From contig CAMJNS010000012.1 in NCBI GenBank assembly GCA_946407375.1, positions 1 to 40,639 on the forward strand: a DNA stretch of 40,639 nucleotides, written 5' to 3'. Source of the stretch: an uncultured bacterium (GTDB lineage: Bacteria > Muiribacteriota > Ozemobacteria > Ozemobacterales > Ozemobacteraceae). The notes under the pieces were generated by a model that did no database searches, was not told the origin of the DNA, and saw only the letters and a program-made list of their open reading frames with translations. Position 1 is the stretch's first letter. Each line of letters starts with the position of its first letter. Positions 18,281 through 27,250 of this stretch are shown piece after piece. The position numbers and the translations under genes are program-made.

Positions 18281-19027
18281 TTAGTCTAAATCTAAGCCAA
18301 CCTTGAGACCTGTGAAGGTTCCCATTTTTCCTAGTGCCATTTTTATGCCAGGCATAAAGGAATCTCTATTGTAGCTGTCATGTCTTATTGTGAGCGTTTG
18401 TCCTAAATCGCCTAAAATTACTTCTTGATGTGCTACTAATCCAGGTAAACGAACTGAATGTATCGGAATTATATTTGAATCTTTTTCTTCGTTAATTTTG
18501 TTGGTAGCTTCTAACATTCCTTTTCTAGTTTTTATGGCTGTTCCAGAGGGTTTATCTACTTTTTGGTCATGGTGCAATTCTATTATTTCTGCTGCTTTCA
18601 TATATTTTGCCGCAAATTTAGCAAAATTCATCATTAATATTGCGCCTATAGCAAAATTTGGAACAATCATGATAGATGTGTTGTTTTTCTTTGCTAATTC
18701 ATCCAGCATATACTGGTCTTCTTGAGAAATTCCTGTGGTTCCTATCAAAATTGGAGTTTTATGATTTAAACAATCTTTTGCATTACCAACAACTACAGAT
18801 GGAGCTGTAAAATCTACTACTATATCTGCTTTAACATTTGTTAGAGCATCATTTATGGATGCAAAGATTTTGGTGTCTGGTGCAGATTCTGCTATTACTT
18901 TTAGGCTTTGTCCAGACAATTTGGGGTCAACACCTGCAATTAGGCAATAATCTTGTAAAGTACAAATATAGTTGGAAAGAGTTTTACCCATTTTTCCACC
19001 GCAACCAGAAACAATAACTTTTTTCAT
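18281..19027 (-). CDS. dapB: 4-hydroxy-tetrahydrodipicolinate reductase
   Basis: DapB makes tetrahydrodipicolinate in the lysine/meso-diaminopimelate pathway and so feeds peptidoglycan. The 248-aa protein has the nucleotide-binding GCGGKMGK at residues 8-15, VDFTAPSVV (71-79), GTTG (96-99), the catalytic His pair and Lys in ELHHDQKVDKPSGTA (150-164), and the C-terminal GLKVGLDLD tail. Length is slightly short of the usual 265-270 but all motifs are present. It stands alone: no dapA neighbour. Confidence 0.95.
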   Translation of the reverse strand: MKKVIVSGCGGKMGKTLSNYICTLQDYCLIAGVDPKLSGQSLKVIAESAPDTKIFASINDALTNVKADIVVDFTAPSVVVGNAKDCLNHKTPILIGTTGISQEDQYMLDELAKKNNTSIMIVPNFAIGAILMMNFAKFAAKYMKAAEIIELHHDQKVDKPSGTAIKTRKGMLEATNKINEEKDSNIIPIHSVRLPGLVAHQEVILGDLGQTLTIRHDSYNRDSFMPGIKMALGKMGTFTGLKVGLDLD

Positions 19028-19100
19028 TTATTAAACCTTTATAAGATAAAATTTTATAAATAATATAATAAATTTAATATAACCTCAATATTAAAGAGCA

Positions 19101-19128
19101 ACTCTCAATTTTCAATTCTCAGCTCTCA
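19101..19128. repeat. Four heptamers (RYTYTCA type)
   Basis: ACTCTCA ATTTTCA ATTCTCA GCTCTCA between dapB and the small gene at 19217; another site of the 7-nt periodic class. Confidence 0.65.
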
Positions 19129-19216
19129 ACATCCAAAAATGTTATTAATTTTCCAATAGGATTTGCCGATATGTTTTTTGGACTATATCCAAAATTCAAC
19201 TAAGGGGGTTCAAACG

Positions 19217-19465
19217 GTGATTCTTCCCAACACACCTTTGTATCAGGCAAAGACAGATGCTGAATTCAGAATCAGAATGATTCAGCATATAAAGGAAAAC
19301 TATAGCGATGTTCTAGGGAAAGATATCAACCTGCTTGATTTGCCAAACGGTCTAGAGATTGTTCAGGCTAGAATTCAGCAGAGACTTTTCGATATGAGCA
19401 ATGGTAAGATTGACTTAATGAGTCAGAGTGAAGATGCTTCCATCGATTTGAAGGAAGTTGCATAA
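19217..19465 (+). CDS. Small 82-aa protein of unknown function
   Basis: The start is read as GTG 19217 because AAGGGGG (19202-19208) lies 8 nt before it; a longer TTG-started frame from 19163 has no ribosome site. The product (VILPNTPLYQAKTDAEFRIR onward) is soluble, charged and mostly helical, with the segment ENYSDVLGKDINLLDLPNGL in the middle and an acidic end SEDASIDLKEVA. No recognised domain. It is monocistronic, followed by a long perfect terminator, and its codon use is like the housekeeping genes (many CAG and GGT), which suggests good expression. Perhaps a small structural or regulatory protein. Confidence 0.6.
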   Translation: MILPNTPLYQAKTDAEFRIRMIQHIKENYSDVLGKDINLLDLPNGLEIVQARIQQRLFDMSNGKIDLMSQSEDASIDLKEVA

Positions 19466-19504
19466 GTAATATAAGAATATACTGTCTTTAATTAGACAAA
19501 TATA

Positions 19505-19559
19505 CAAGAAGCACCCCATGTAGGCTTGTAACAGGCAGCATGAGGTGCTTCTTGTTTTT
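19505..19559 (+). terminator. Very strong rho-independent terminator
   Basis: CAAGAAGCACC (19505-19515) pairs with GGTGCTTCTTG (19544-19554), extended by CATG/CATG (517-520/539-542), then T5. The 18-nt apical loop is long for a simple terminator. Confidence 0.9.
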
Positions 19560-19600
19560 CTCTTAATAAACCTCTTTCACCGAAATTATGGTTATGATTT

Positions 19601-19700
19601 TTGTTAAATGTATTTTATAAAATTGACAAAATATGTAAATATTGTTAAATTGATTTTATAAAAATAACAAAATATGTTGATTTTGTTAAATGCATTTTAT
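19601..19700. repeat. 41-bp direct repeats upstream of the AAA_14 gene (about 2.5 copies)
   Basis: TTGTTAAAT begins units at 19601, 19642 and 19683, exactly 41 nt apart. Each unit continues with ATTTTATAAAA and ACAAAATATGT; the third is partial. TTGTTAAAT and ATTGACAA also form an imperfect dyad inside a unit. Iteron-like or operator-like array 54 nt before the gene start. Confidence 0.9.
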
Positions 19701-19753
19701 GATTATATAATAAAATACTAATTAATAACCTGCTAAATTCTTAAAGGAATCAA

Positions 19754-20950
19754 ATGCTAATAGAAAGAAATGATTTTCTGAATCAGTTGTTTAAACTGAA
19801 AGACAAACATATTATAAAGGTTGTCACAGGTATAAGACGCTGTGGCAAGTCTACTCTATTTGAATTGTTTCAAAAATACTTGGAAGAAAACGGAGTAAAG
19901 AAGAATCAAATAATCTCTATAAATCTTGAAGAGGGTGAATACAGACATTTAAAAACATCTGAACAGCTTTATGAAGAGGTTGTATCTCGTTTAACTAAAA
20001 AAAAGAATTACATCTTTCTAGACGAAATTCAGTTGATTAATGATTTTCAGAAAGTTGTAGATTGGCTTTTTACCAAAAAGAATATCGACCTTTATATTAC
20101 TGGTTCTAACGCATATCTGCTATCTGGTGAGCTTGCAACTCTCCTTTCTGGAAGATATGTTGAAATTAAAACAATGCCTCTTTCTTTCAAAGAGTATGCT
20201 TCTGCTTTCCCAAACAATAAAAATAATAACGAATTATTTTTAAATTATTTAGCAAATAGCTCTTTCCCAGGGGCAATTGAAATGCCAGATAAACAAAGTA
20301 GAAATGCCTATCTTGATGGAATTTTCAATTCTATAGTTCTTAAAGACATCGTTGCAAGACATCATATTTCGAATACTTCAATGCTTGAAAGCATTATAGA
20401 ATTTCTTTTTGACAATATAGGAAATATTTGTTCGTCTACAAATATTGCAAACACATTAAGTTCATCTGGTAGAAAAATCAGCGTTCCAACTGTTGAAACT
20501 TATCTTGAATATTTGGCAAACAGCTTTATTATTTATAAAGCTAGAAGATATGATCTTAAAGGCAAACAATATTTGACCTCTGGAAACAAATACTACATAG
20601 CTGACATCGGGTTAAGATATTACCTTCTAGGGAATAATAATTCAGATTTAGGTCATATTTTGGAAAATGTTGTTTATTTGGAACTAATAAGACGTGGTTA
20701 CGATGTTTATGTAGGTAAAGTTGGCACTTCTGAAGTTGATTTTGTCACGTATAAAAACGGGAATACTGAATATTATCAGGTTTCACAGTCTGTCTTAGAC
20801 GAAAAGACTCTTAAGAGAGAGCTTGCACCACTTCAAGCTATAAAAGACCATAATCAAAAATACCTTCTAACTATGGATTATTTCCCTCCGACATCCTATA
20901 ACGGCATAAAACAAATTAATATTATTAATTGGCTATTGAAAGCTTTATAA
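19754..20950 (+). CDS. ATPase of the AAA_14 / DUF4143 family
   Basis: The 398-aa protein has Walker A GIRRCGKST (residues 26-34), Walker B NYIFLDEIQ (about 85-93), a sensor-like TGSNAYLLSGELATLLSGRY, and the family marker LSFKEY. The C-terminal DUF4143 part ends in a PD-(D/E)XK-like fold: LENVVYLELIRRGY, then GKVGTSEVDFV, then YYQVSQS. The family is abundant and mobile in bacteria; its biological role is not established, and links to toxin-antitoxin or defence are only suggested. The ATG has AAAGGAA 5-6 nt upstream. The 41-bp repeats directly upstream probably regulate it. Stands alone. Confidence 0.9.
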   Translation: MLIERNDFLNQLFKLKDKHIIKVVTGIRRCGKSTLFELFQKYLEENGVKKNQIISINLEEGEYRHLKTSEQLYEEVVSRLTKKKNYIFLDEIQLINDFQKVVDWLFTKKNIDLYITGSNAYLLSGELATLLSGRYVEIKTMPLSFKEYASAFPNNKNNNELFLNYLANSSFPGAIEMPDKQSRNAYLDGIFNSIVLKDIVARHHISNTSMLESIIEFLFDNIGNICSSTNIANTLSSSGRKISVPTVETYLEYLANSFIIYKARRYDLKGKQYLTSGNKYYIADIGLRYYLLGNNNSDLGHILENVVYLELIRRGYDVYVGKVGTSEVDFVTYKNGNTEYYQVSQSVLDEKTLKRELAPLQAIKDHNQKYLLTMDYFPPTSYNGIKQINIINWLLKAL

Positions 20951-21019
20951 ACAATAAAAATATAACTACCAACAACATAAATTCTATATATAATCCCGTT
21001 TGTAAATTCGGAGATAAAA

Positions 21020-21221
21020 ATGAAATATATCTACCAAAACACAGATTTGTCTAAGTTTTATTGGAATTATAATTCCATACTTCCAATATTGTTAAAAACT
21101 AAGCAATCTCAGTGTTAAATAATCGGAAAGATGAAGATGGTGGGGTTTGACAGTCAAAATCAGGCTATGCTTACAAGCGTTACTCAAACCATTCTTACTT
21201 CATCTGCAATTGAAGGGTGAG
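21020..21221 (+). pseudogene. Decayed Fic-family gene, DUF4172 N-terminal domain remnant
   Basis: From ATG 21020 the frame reads MKYIYQNTDLSKFYWNYNSI, then LPILLKTKQSQC, a TAA stop, and on in the same frame IIGKMKMVGFDSQNQAMLTS, VTQTILTSSAIEG, then TGA. This is the DUF4172 N-terminal region of Fic proteins (W/Y-N..ILP.LL..R..QG..IGKM..LGFD...L..LT...L.SSAIEGE). The in-frame stop replaces a residue near the conserved QG, and one extra G before the final E of IEGE shifts the frame. The catalytic Fic domain is absent: the homology ends 9 nt before a REP-like palindrome at 21230. Confidence 0.85.
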
Positions 21222-21229
21222 TGCCAACC

Positions 21230-21302
21230 CGTCATCGCGAGGTTCTGAAAGAACCGTGGCGATCCAGTTAAAATTTAATGCAAAAACCTAGTTTTTAGAC
21301 AG
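21230..21302. repeat. Long REP-like element, copy B
   Basis: Near-identical to 13583-13655: palindrome with GAGGTTCTGAAAGAACC core, then TTAAAATTTAATG...GACA. It abuts the end of the Fic remnant. Confidence 0.85.
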
Positions 21303-21303
21303 T

Positions 21304-21360
21304 CTCTGCGAGGCGTTGAAAACGCCGTGGCGTTGCTGAAAGCAAAACGAAGTCCATCTA
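21304..21360. repeat. REP-like palindrome, GGCGTTGAAAACGCC type
   Basis: CTCTGCGAGGCGTTGAAAAC...GCCGTGGCG, directly next to copy B, followed by a second small hairpin (GTTGCTGAAAGCAAAAC). Confidence 0.75.
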
Positions 21361-21405
21361 GGAAAGAATTTATAATGCGTTTGACCTGACCCTAAAAAAG
21401 ATTGG

Positions 21406-21434
21406 TTGAGTAAAGAATAGTATTGTGATATAAC
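21406..21434 (+). promoter_or_regulatory. Sigma70-type promoter of the alpha-2-macroglobulin gene
   Basis: TTGAGT (21406-21411), 17-nt spacer, TATAAC (21429-21434), 33 nt upstream of the ATG at 21468. Confidence 0.45.
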
Positions 21435-21467
21435 ATTAAGTTGTGTACATAATTGATGGAGGCAAAT

Positions 21468-24400
21468 ATGCTTAAAAAACTATCTATTTGTTTTTTTGTT
21501 GTATTTTTTGCCACATTTTGTTGTACCAGTTTAATGGCTGATGCAGCAAAAAAGGTAACAAATACAAAGGTTTTAGGCGTTGAAACTTTCTTCTATTCTG
21601 GAAGTAGTAAAGGCGTCACTATTACATTAGACCAAAAGGTTCCTGATTACGATTTAAGAAAACAACTCAGAATCAACCCTTCTATTGGTTATTTTACAGT
21701 AGACAGAATGTACCATGAAACCCAGGGTAAATATCGTATTTATGGTAAATTCGTTGGTGGTAAAGATTATGAAATTAAGATAGTCGGTGGTCTTACAAAT
21801 GAAGGCACTTTCAATATCGCTCCTTATTCTAAGACTGTAACTGCTGCTGAAGCAACTTCAGAAATGAAGTTCCCAACAGATTGTTCAATCGTAGAACTTC
21901 ACAGCAAACAGGCTGTTCCTTTAAAATTTACACATGTTGGTAATTTTAAAGTTGAATATCAGACTTATCCCGCAATCTTTTCTCCTTTTGTTGCAGATTC
22001 TCTTGCAGTAGACCCATTAGTTGATGAAAAAGACTATAATAGCTCTACCAATAGATATGTTCCAACAGAAGATGAAAATAGATTAAAAAACTATTCTGCT
22101 GTTTATGACAAAATTTTTGAAGAATTTAAAAATGATTTGGAAGCTTTGAAGAAGCTTACTAGTTCTTGCCCAAATCTTTCTGATTTCTTAGGCTCTGAAA
22201 TAACTGTAAAAACTCAGACTTTCATGGGTTCTGAAAATCCAGATGAAGAATACTATTTTTCACTTCCTCTCGAACTCAGAAACAATCCAGAAAACGGCGG
22301 AATCGTAGTTGCCAAAGTATCTGAAATAGATAAAGCTAATCCAACTACAGCAATGAGAGCTTTCCAGGTAACAGATATGGCTATTACCTACAAGTTCGGC
22401 AAAAGAGAAATGCTTGTTTGGGTTACTTCTCTCGAAACAGGCAAACCTCTTGCTGATGTAGCCGTAATGATTCAGGATTCTCCAAACAGAAAGCTTTATT
22501 TCCCTGGAAGAACCGATAAAGATGGTTTGTTAAGAGTAAATACAGATACTGATTATAAGTATGTTGTTATTACTGGAAAATCAACATTTGATGTTGGTTC
22601 AAGCAAACTCAATATAGCTGACCTTACTTCAGTAACTGCTGCTACTCAGAAAGATTCTGCTTCAATTAGCCTTGATAGAAACAGACTTTATTCTGCAATT
22701 CAGATGGCAGCTCCTGATATGAGAAAGCTTGACAGCTTAAGAGCTCATGTATTCACTGAACGCGGTGTTTACAGACCTGGCGAAACTGTTTATTGGAAAG
22801 CAGCTTTCAGAGAATATAACAACGATAAGGTTGTTGTTCCAAATTCTGATGTTAAAGCTAACGTAGTTATTTTCAACTCTCGTGGCGATATGATTTCAGA
22901 ACAGCAGCTTCCTCTTAATGCTTACGGAACTTGCTCCGGTTCTTTCCCAACAAAGAGCTTTATGCCAAGAGGTTCTTACAGAATCGAAGTTGCTGCTATT
23001 CAGGCTTCTAAGAATTTTGGTAGTCTTGGAAAACAGGATCCAAAATGGGATAGATTAATGCAGCGCAAACCTGCTGTTGAAAACGAAAAATTACAGCAGA
23101 ATCCTGGCAAAACTGCTGAACAGACTACTACTAGCGTTCTTTCTGTTTGCAATTTCCAAGTTCAGGATTTTGAAGCTCCACGTCATTTTGTTGACATGGA
23201 AATGACTTCAACAACCAGAAAGATTAGACAAATCGTTGGTCGTGATGCTGACCAGGCATTTATGGATTGTAAAGTTACTGGCAAATATTATGCTGGTGGC
23301 GTTTTAAGGAACTGCAAAGTTCAGTGGTCTGCATATCTTACTGAAAGAGATGCAAACAACAATGCTTATCCTGGTTTCTGCTTCGGAAACAATGATGTTA
23401 AGAAAGAACTTCTTGAACAGGGTAACTCAGTTCTCAACAACAATGGTGAATTGACCATTTCTTTACCAATGTCAAAAGCTGTTTTGAGCGGTCTCAATCA
23501 GATTGAAGTTACTGCAACAGTTCTTGATATAGATGGCAAGCCAGCCACATTGGTTAAATCCTATGCTCCAGTTCCAGCCGTAAGAGTTGGTATTTCTAAA
23601 GTTCCATCTAGCATTAGCAGCGGTTGTGAATGCCCAGTTCAGGTTATTGCATTAGACAGCAACGGCAAACAGATTAATGCTGGTACTGTTACTCTTGAAG
23701 TAATGCGCAAAAAATGGATGTATATCCAGAAACGTGCTGCTGATGGTAACGGTGGTCTCTACTACAATTGGGAAGAAGCTTGGATTAAAGCTTATTCTTA
23801 CACTGAAAAAATTAACAATTCAGTAGCCGAATTCTCACTTTCATTCCCAGAAGGTGGCGATTACTTGCTCAGAGCTTACTATGTAAATGGTCAGACTGAA
23901 GCAGTTTCAGCTCAGAAAGTTATGATTGAATATTCTTTCTCAAGCTATCAGGATGTTGCTAAGAAAGATAGAAGCAGAAGCTCTAATGAAATCTTCCTAG
24001 CTACTGAAAAGAAGGAAGTTGCTGTTGGCAAACCAGTAAAAATTAAATATACATTGCCAAGAATCTGTGATTATGCTCTTGTTACTGTAGAAACAGACGA
24101 AATCATTGATGCAAAGGTAATTAAGCTCAACGGTGCTTTCGGCGAATTTACTGAAACTCTTACTGATAAGTGCAAACCAAATGCTTTTGTAAGCTTCATA
24201 GCTCCATCAGTTCGCAGCGGTTTCCCAGTTTATTCAATCGATTCAGATACTGAATACCCAAGAGCTTATTATGGCTTCACAAGCTTCAAGGTTCAAAGCT
24301 CTGTTGATTCAATCAATATAGCTATTGCTCCAGAAACCAAAGAAGAACTCAAAGCTTATCCCGGTCAGAATTATAAAGTAAGCTTCAAGCTCACTGATGA

Positions 24401-26720
24401 AAAGGGTAGCCCAAAAACTTCTGAAGTAGCTGTTGCCGTTGTTGATGAATCAGTTCTTGCTCTTACAGGCTATGTAACTCCAGTTCTCAACTCTTTGAGC
24501 AACTTCTTCATGCCATTGAGCGTTTTCTCTGGTGACCTTCGTGTAGGTCTTATTAATCAGGAACTCTTCAAGCTTTTATCTACCAGAATACTTACAGGTG
24601 GTGGTGAAGGCGTTGGCAATATCAGCTCTGACCTTAATGCTCGTAAGGATTTCAGACCAGTTGCCTTCTGGAAAGCTGATTGCGAAAGCGATGCAAACGG
24701 TAATGTAACAGTTGACTTCAAGCTTCCTGACACTATGACTTCTTATCGTATCTATGCTGTAGCTAACGATAAAGGTTCTAGTTACGGTTCTGCAGAACGC
24801 CAACTCAGAGTAACAAAAGACTTCTACATTGAACCCTCTGTTCCACAGTTTATGACTGCTGGTGATAAGGCTGTAGTTGTTACTGCTGCTCACAACAAGA
24901 CTGACAAAGCTGGAACTGCTAATATTTCTGTTGCTGGCACTGAAGGAATTACTGCTTCTGTTCAGAATGGCAGCGTAAGCCTTGGCGGTTTCAATACTGC
25001 TGTTTCTAAAGTTGTTCTTAATGCCGACAGAGGCGCTTTAAAAGCTAAAATGGTTATGAAGGGCGACATGAACGGAAATACTGATGCAATAGAAAATTCT
25101 ATTCCAGTTAATCCTGCTTCTATCCTCTTCAATAGATACGGTTTTGGTTTCTTCAAGGGTAAAGACAGCGTTAAGGCTGAAATTCCTGCTTATGTTGGTT
25201 CTATGAATCAAATTGACAAAGCTGGAACATTAAAGGCTAATATGACTCTTGCCGCTACTCCTTGGACAAGACTTGTTCCTGCTGTTTCTTACTTGATGGA
25301 TTATCCACACGGTTGTGTTGAACAGACTTCTTCAAGAATCATTGGTCTTTCTGCAATTAGAAATATAGCAAAAGAAGGTTACTTCAAAGAATTCTCAGTT
25401 GCTGAAGTTGATGCTTACTTAAAAGAAGGTTTGGAACACCTTCTCAGAATGCAACTTACTAGCGGTGGATTCAGCTATTGGACTTCTGAACCAGACGTAA
25501 GCTGGTGGGGCACTAACTATGCTGTTTATGCTCTTACAATGCTCAAAGAATCTGGTTACGAGTATGATACAGTTTATCTTGCTGGTGCTTTGGATTACGT
25601 TAGAAATCAGATGTTCAACAACAGCAATGACAGCACATTCAAGAGTCCTGTAATGGGTCTTGGCGTTGTAGCTCTTGCTATGAACAAGAAGATTAACGCT
25701 GCTGACCTCCAGACCTTGAGAAAGAAATTCCCAACAGGCGATAAAGAAGCTGAAAGCATGCTCAACTATGCTGAATGTTTCGTTGGCGAAAAATCAGCCG
25801 ATTCTATCAAGTTCAAACTTTTGAGCTTGAAGCCTATGGCAATGGAAAAAGGCGGATGGGGCAAATCAAATGTTCGCCGTGACGCATTTGTTCTTTTGAC
25901 TAATGCTCAAATTGGTGGTAGTTCTAAGATTTCTGACAACTTCGCTGGTAACCTCTTCAAGAATCTTACTAGCAAAGGTTATTGGACTTCTACTGCTGAT
26001 ACTGGTATTGCTTTGAATGCACTTGCTGCTTACTTCAAGACTCAGAAACCAGTTGAAGACAAAGATTTCACTGTTAAGGTTACTACTAAGAGTGGAACCA
26101 AAGAAGTTAAGATTGGTAAAGCTCCAGAAAGCATCGAAATTTCTGCTGATGATTTAATGGGCGAAATCAAGTTAGATTCTGACTCTAAGGCTGTTGTAAA
26201 CTACAATCTTGCTTATACTTATCCAGATATGGTTGGTCGCAACGAACCAGTAGATAAGGGCTTCATGCTTGATAAGACCATTGAAAACATGAACGGCAGC
26301 AAAGAAATCAGAGTTGGTGATATTGTTAAGGTTACTTTCATATTTGAAAAGACCCAGAACAAAGGTTCTTACGAATACTTAGTATTGGAAGACCCAATAC
26401 CAGCCGGTTTTACCGCTATCAATACTTCTTTGAAGAATGATGCACTACCCGCAGATGTTAAAGCAGAAGATGAAGAATCTTACTGTGGCTACTATGATGG
26501 CTGCTGGGATTTCTATGCTTCTCATAAGGAACTCAGAAAAGATGCTATGGTAGCTTATAAAGACTACTGCTGGAGCGGTCGCTACAAACTGGTATATTAC
26601 CTCAGAGCAACTTGTGAAGGTTCATTTGTTATGAAACCCTCTATGGCAAGCTTGATGTATGACCCAGATGTTTACGGCTTAAGCAAAGCTTCTAAAGTAG
26701 AAATACTTCCAGCTAAGTAA
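21468..26720 (+). CDS. Bacterial alpha-2-macroglobulin (thioester-containing protease trap)
   Basis: The start is ATG 21468 (MLKKLSICFFVVFF), with TGGAGG 5 nt upstream; a TTG-started extension is unlikely. The 1750-aa protein has a signal peptide, probably cleaved after LMA, then macroglobulin (MG) beta domains, including the MG2 signature ERGVYRPGETVYWKAAFRE near residue 425. The A2M core follows (VDFKLPDTMTSYRIYAVAND), and the thioester motif GCVEQ has Cys1283 and Gln1286 in YPHGCVEQTSS. An alpha/alpha-toroid thioester domain comes next (TNYAVYALTMLKESGYE). Members trap attacking proteases in the periplasm or at the surface. The usual partner pbpC is not adjacent. The gene is G/C-richer at third positions than its neighbours, suggesting high expression. 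Confidence 0.93.
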   Translation: MLKKLSICFFVVFFATFCCTSLMADAAKKVTNTKVLGVETFFYSGSSKGVTITLDQKVPDYDLRKQLRINPSIGYFTVDRMYHETQGKYRIYGKFVGGKDYEIKIVGGLTNEGTFNIAPYSKTVTAAEATSEMKFPTDCSIVELHSKQAVPLKFTHVGNFKVEYQTYPAIFSPFVADSLAVDPLVDEKDYNSSTNRYVPTEDENRLKNYSAVYDKIFEEFKNDLEALKKLTSSCPNLSDFLGSEITVKTQTFMGSENPDEEYYFSLPLELRNNPENGGIVVAKVSEIDKANPTTAMRAFQVTDMAITYKFGKREMLVWVTSLETGKPLADVAVMIQDSPNRKLYFPGRTDKDGLLRVNTDTDYKYVVITGKSTFDVGSSKLNIADLTSVTAATQKDSASISLDRNRLYSAIQMAAPDMRKLDSLRAHVFTERGVYRPGETVYWKAAFREYNNDKVVVPNSDVKANVVIFNSRGDMISEQQLPLNAYGTCSGSFPTKSFMPRGSYRIEVAAIQASKNFGSLGKQDPKWDRLMQRKPAVENEKLQQNPGKTAEQTTTSVLSVCNFQVQDFEAPRHFVDMEMTSTTRKIRQIVGRDADQAFMDCKVTGKYYAGGVLRNCKVQWSAYLTERDANNNAYPGFCFGNNDVKKELLEQGNSVLNNNGELTISLPMSKAVLSGLNQIEVTATVLDIDGKPATLVKSYAPVPAVRVGISKVPSSISSGCECPVQVIALDSNGKQINAGTVTLEVMRKKWMYIQKRAADGNGGLYYNWEEAWIKAYSYTEKINNSVAEFSLSFPEGGDYLLRAYYVNGQTEAVSAQKVMIEYSFSSYQDVAKKDRSRSSNEIFLATEKKEVAVGKPVKIKYTLPRICDYALVTVETDEIIDAKVIKLNGAFGEFTETLTDKCKPNAFVSFIAPSVRSGFPVYSIDSDTEYPRAYYGFTSFKVQSSVDSINIAIAPETKEELKAYPGQNYKVSFKLTDEKGSPKTSEVAVAVVDESVLALTGYVTPVLNSLSNFFMPLSVFSGDLRVGLINQELFKLLSTRILTGGGEGVGNISSDLNARKDFRPVAFWKADCESDANGNVTVDFKLPDTMTSYRIYAVANDKGSSYGSAERQLRVTKDFYIEPSVPQFMTAGDKAVVVTAAHNKTDKAGTANISVAGTEGITASVQNGSVSLGGFNTAVSKVVLNADRGALKAKMVMKGDMNGNTDAIENSIPVNPASILFNRYGFGFFKGKDSVKAEIPAYVGSMNQIDKAGTLKANMTLAATPWTRLVPAVSYLMDYPHGCVEQTSSRIIGLSAIRNIAKEGYFKEFSVAEVDAYLKEGLEHLLRMQLTSGGFSYWTSEPDVSWWGTNYAVYALTMLKESGYEYDTVYLAGALDYVRNQMFNNSNDSTFKSPVMGLGVVALAMNKKINAADLQTLRKKFPTGDKEAESMLNYAECFVGEKSADSIKFKLLSLKPMAMEKGGWGKSNVRRDAFVLLTNAQIGGSSKISDNFAGNLFKNLTSKGYWTSTADTGIALNALAAYFKTQKPVEDKDFTVKVTTKSGTKEVKIGKAPESIEISADDLMGEIKLDSDSKAVVNYNLAYTYPDMVGRNEPVDKGFMLDKTIENMNGSKEIRVGDIVKVTFIFEKTQNKGSYEYLVLEDPIPAGFTAINTSLKNDALPADVKAEDEESYCGYYDGCWDFYASHKELRKDAMVAYKDYCWSGRYKLVYYLRATCEGSFVMKPSMASLMYDPDVYGLSKASKVEILPAK

Positions 26721-26735
26721 ACAGCTTTTTAAAAA

Positions 26736-26772
26736 CGTCATTGCGAGGCGTTGAAAACGCCGTGGCAATCTA
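26736..26772. repeat. REP-like imperfect palindrome
   Basis: CGTCATTGCGAGGCGTT, GAA, AACGCCGTGGCAATCTAG; the cleanest copy of the family in the window. Confidence 0.85.
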
Positions 26773-26775
26773 GAA

Positions 26776-26807
26776 AAGCCGCTTGGTTTTAACCAAGCGG
26801 CTTTTTG
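26776..26807 (+). terminator. Rho-independent terminator of the alpha-2-macroglobulin gene
   Basis: AAGCCGCTTGGTT (26776-26788), loop TT, AACCAAGCGGCTT (26791-26803), then T-run. Confidence 0.93.
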
Positions 26808-26887
26808 TTGTGATTGTTGTTGGCAAGAACTAGAGATATAATAATTCTAATTTGCTTCATTTTGAATGAATATTTTAAAATTAAAGT

Positions 26888-27250
26888 ATGAGCAATATTC
26901 TTCCACTTTTAAATAATAAAGAATTAAACGATTTGTTGGAAAAATATACAACAAATCTGCGTTCTTTACTGGGAAAACACCTTAGTGATGTTATTCTTTA
27001 TGGCTCTTATGCAAGAAATGAAGCTACAGAAGGCTCAGACATTGATTTGATGATACTTGTTGATTTGCCCGAAGAAGATATTAACAAATATGATGATAAA
27101 ATAAGTGATTTTTCAACAGAAGTATTATTAGAAAAAAGCATTTTAGTTTCAGCAATAGTGCATAATAAAGAAATATTTGATGAAAGAACAACCTTCATAC
27201 CTTTTTATGAAAATGTTTTAAAAGAAGGAAAAAGAATCTGTGTCTCTTAA
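26888..27250 (+). CDS. MNT-type nucleotidyltransferase antitoxin
   Basis: The 120-aa protein is a minimal nucleotidyltransferase with the GSX10DXD motif intact: Gly39-Ser40 followed by Asp51 and Asp53 (GSYARNEATEGSDID). MNT proteins neutralise their HEPN partner, in the studied MntA-HepT pair by AMPylating it. The HEPN gene follows immediately: its coding sequence overlaps or abuts this stop codon. The start ATG has only a weak AAAG upstream. The gene looks intact while its partner does not. Confidence 0.88.
   Translation: MSNILPLLNNKELNDLLEKYTTNLRSLLGKHLSDVILYGSYARNEATEGSDIDLMILVDLPEEDINKYDDKISDFSTEVLLEKSILVSAIVHNKEIFDERTTFIPFYENVLKEGKRICVS

Noticed and set aside
19200..19225. tRNA T-arm-like GGGGGTTCAAACGG
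   Set aside because: No matching 3' stem, anticodon arm or acceptor; it is the ribosome site and start of the 82-aa gene.
19601..19700. CRISPR array
   Set aside because: Only 2.5 copies of a continuous 41-bp unit with no distinct spacers, and no cas genes in the window.
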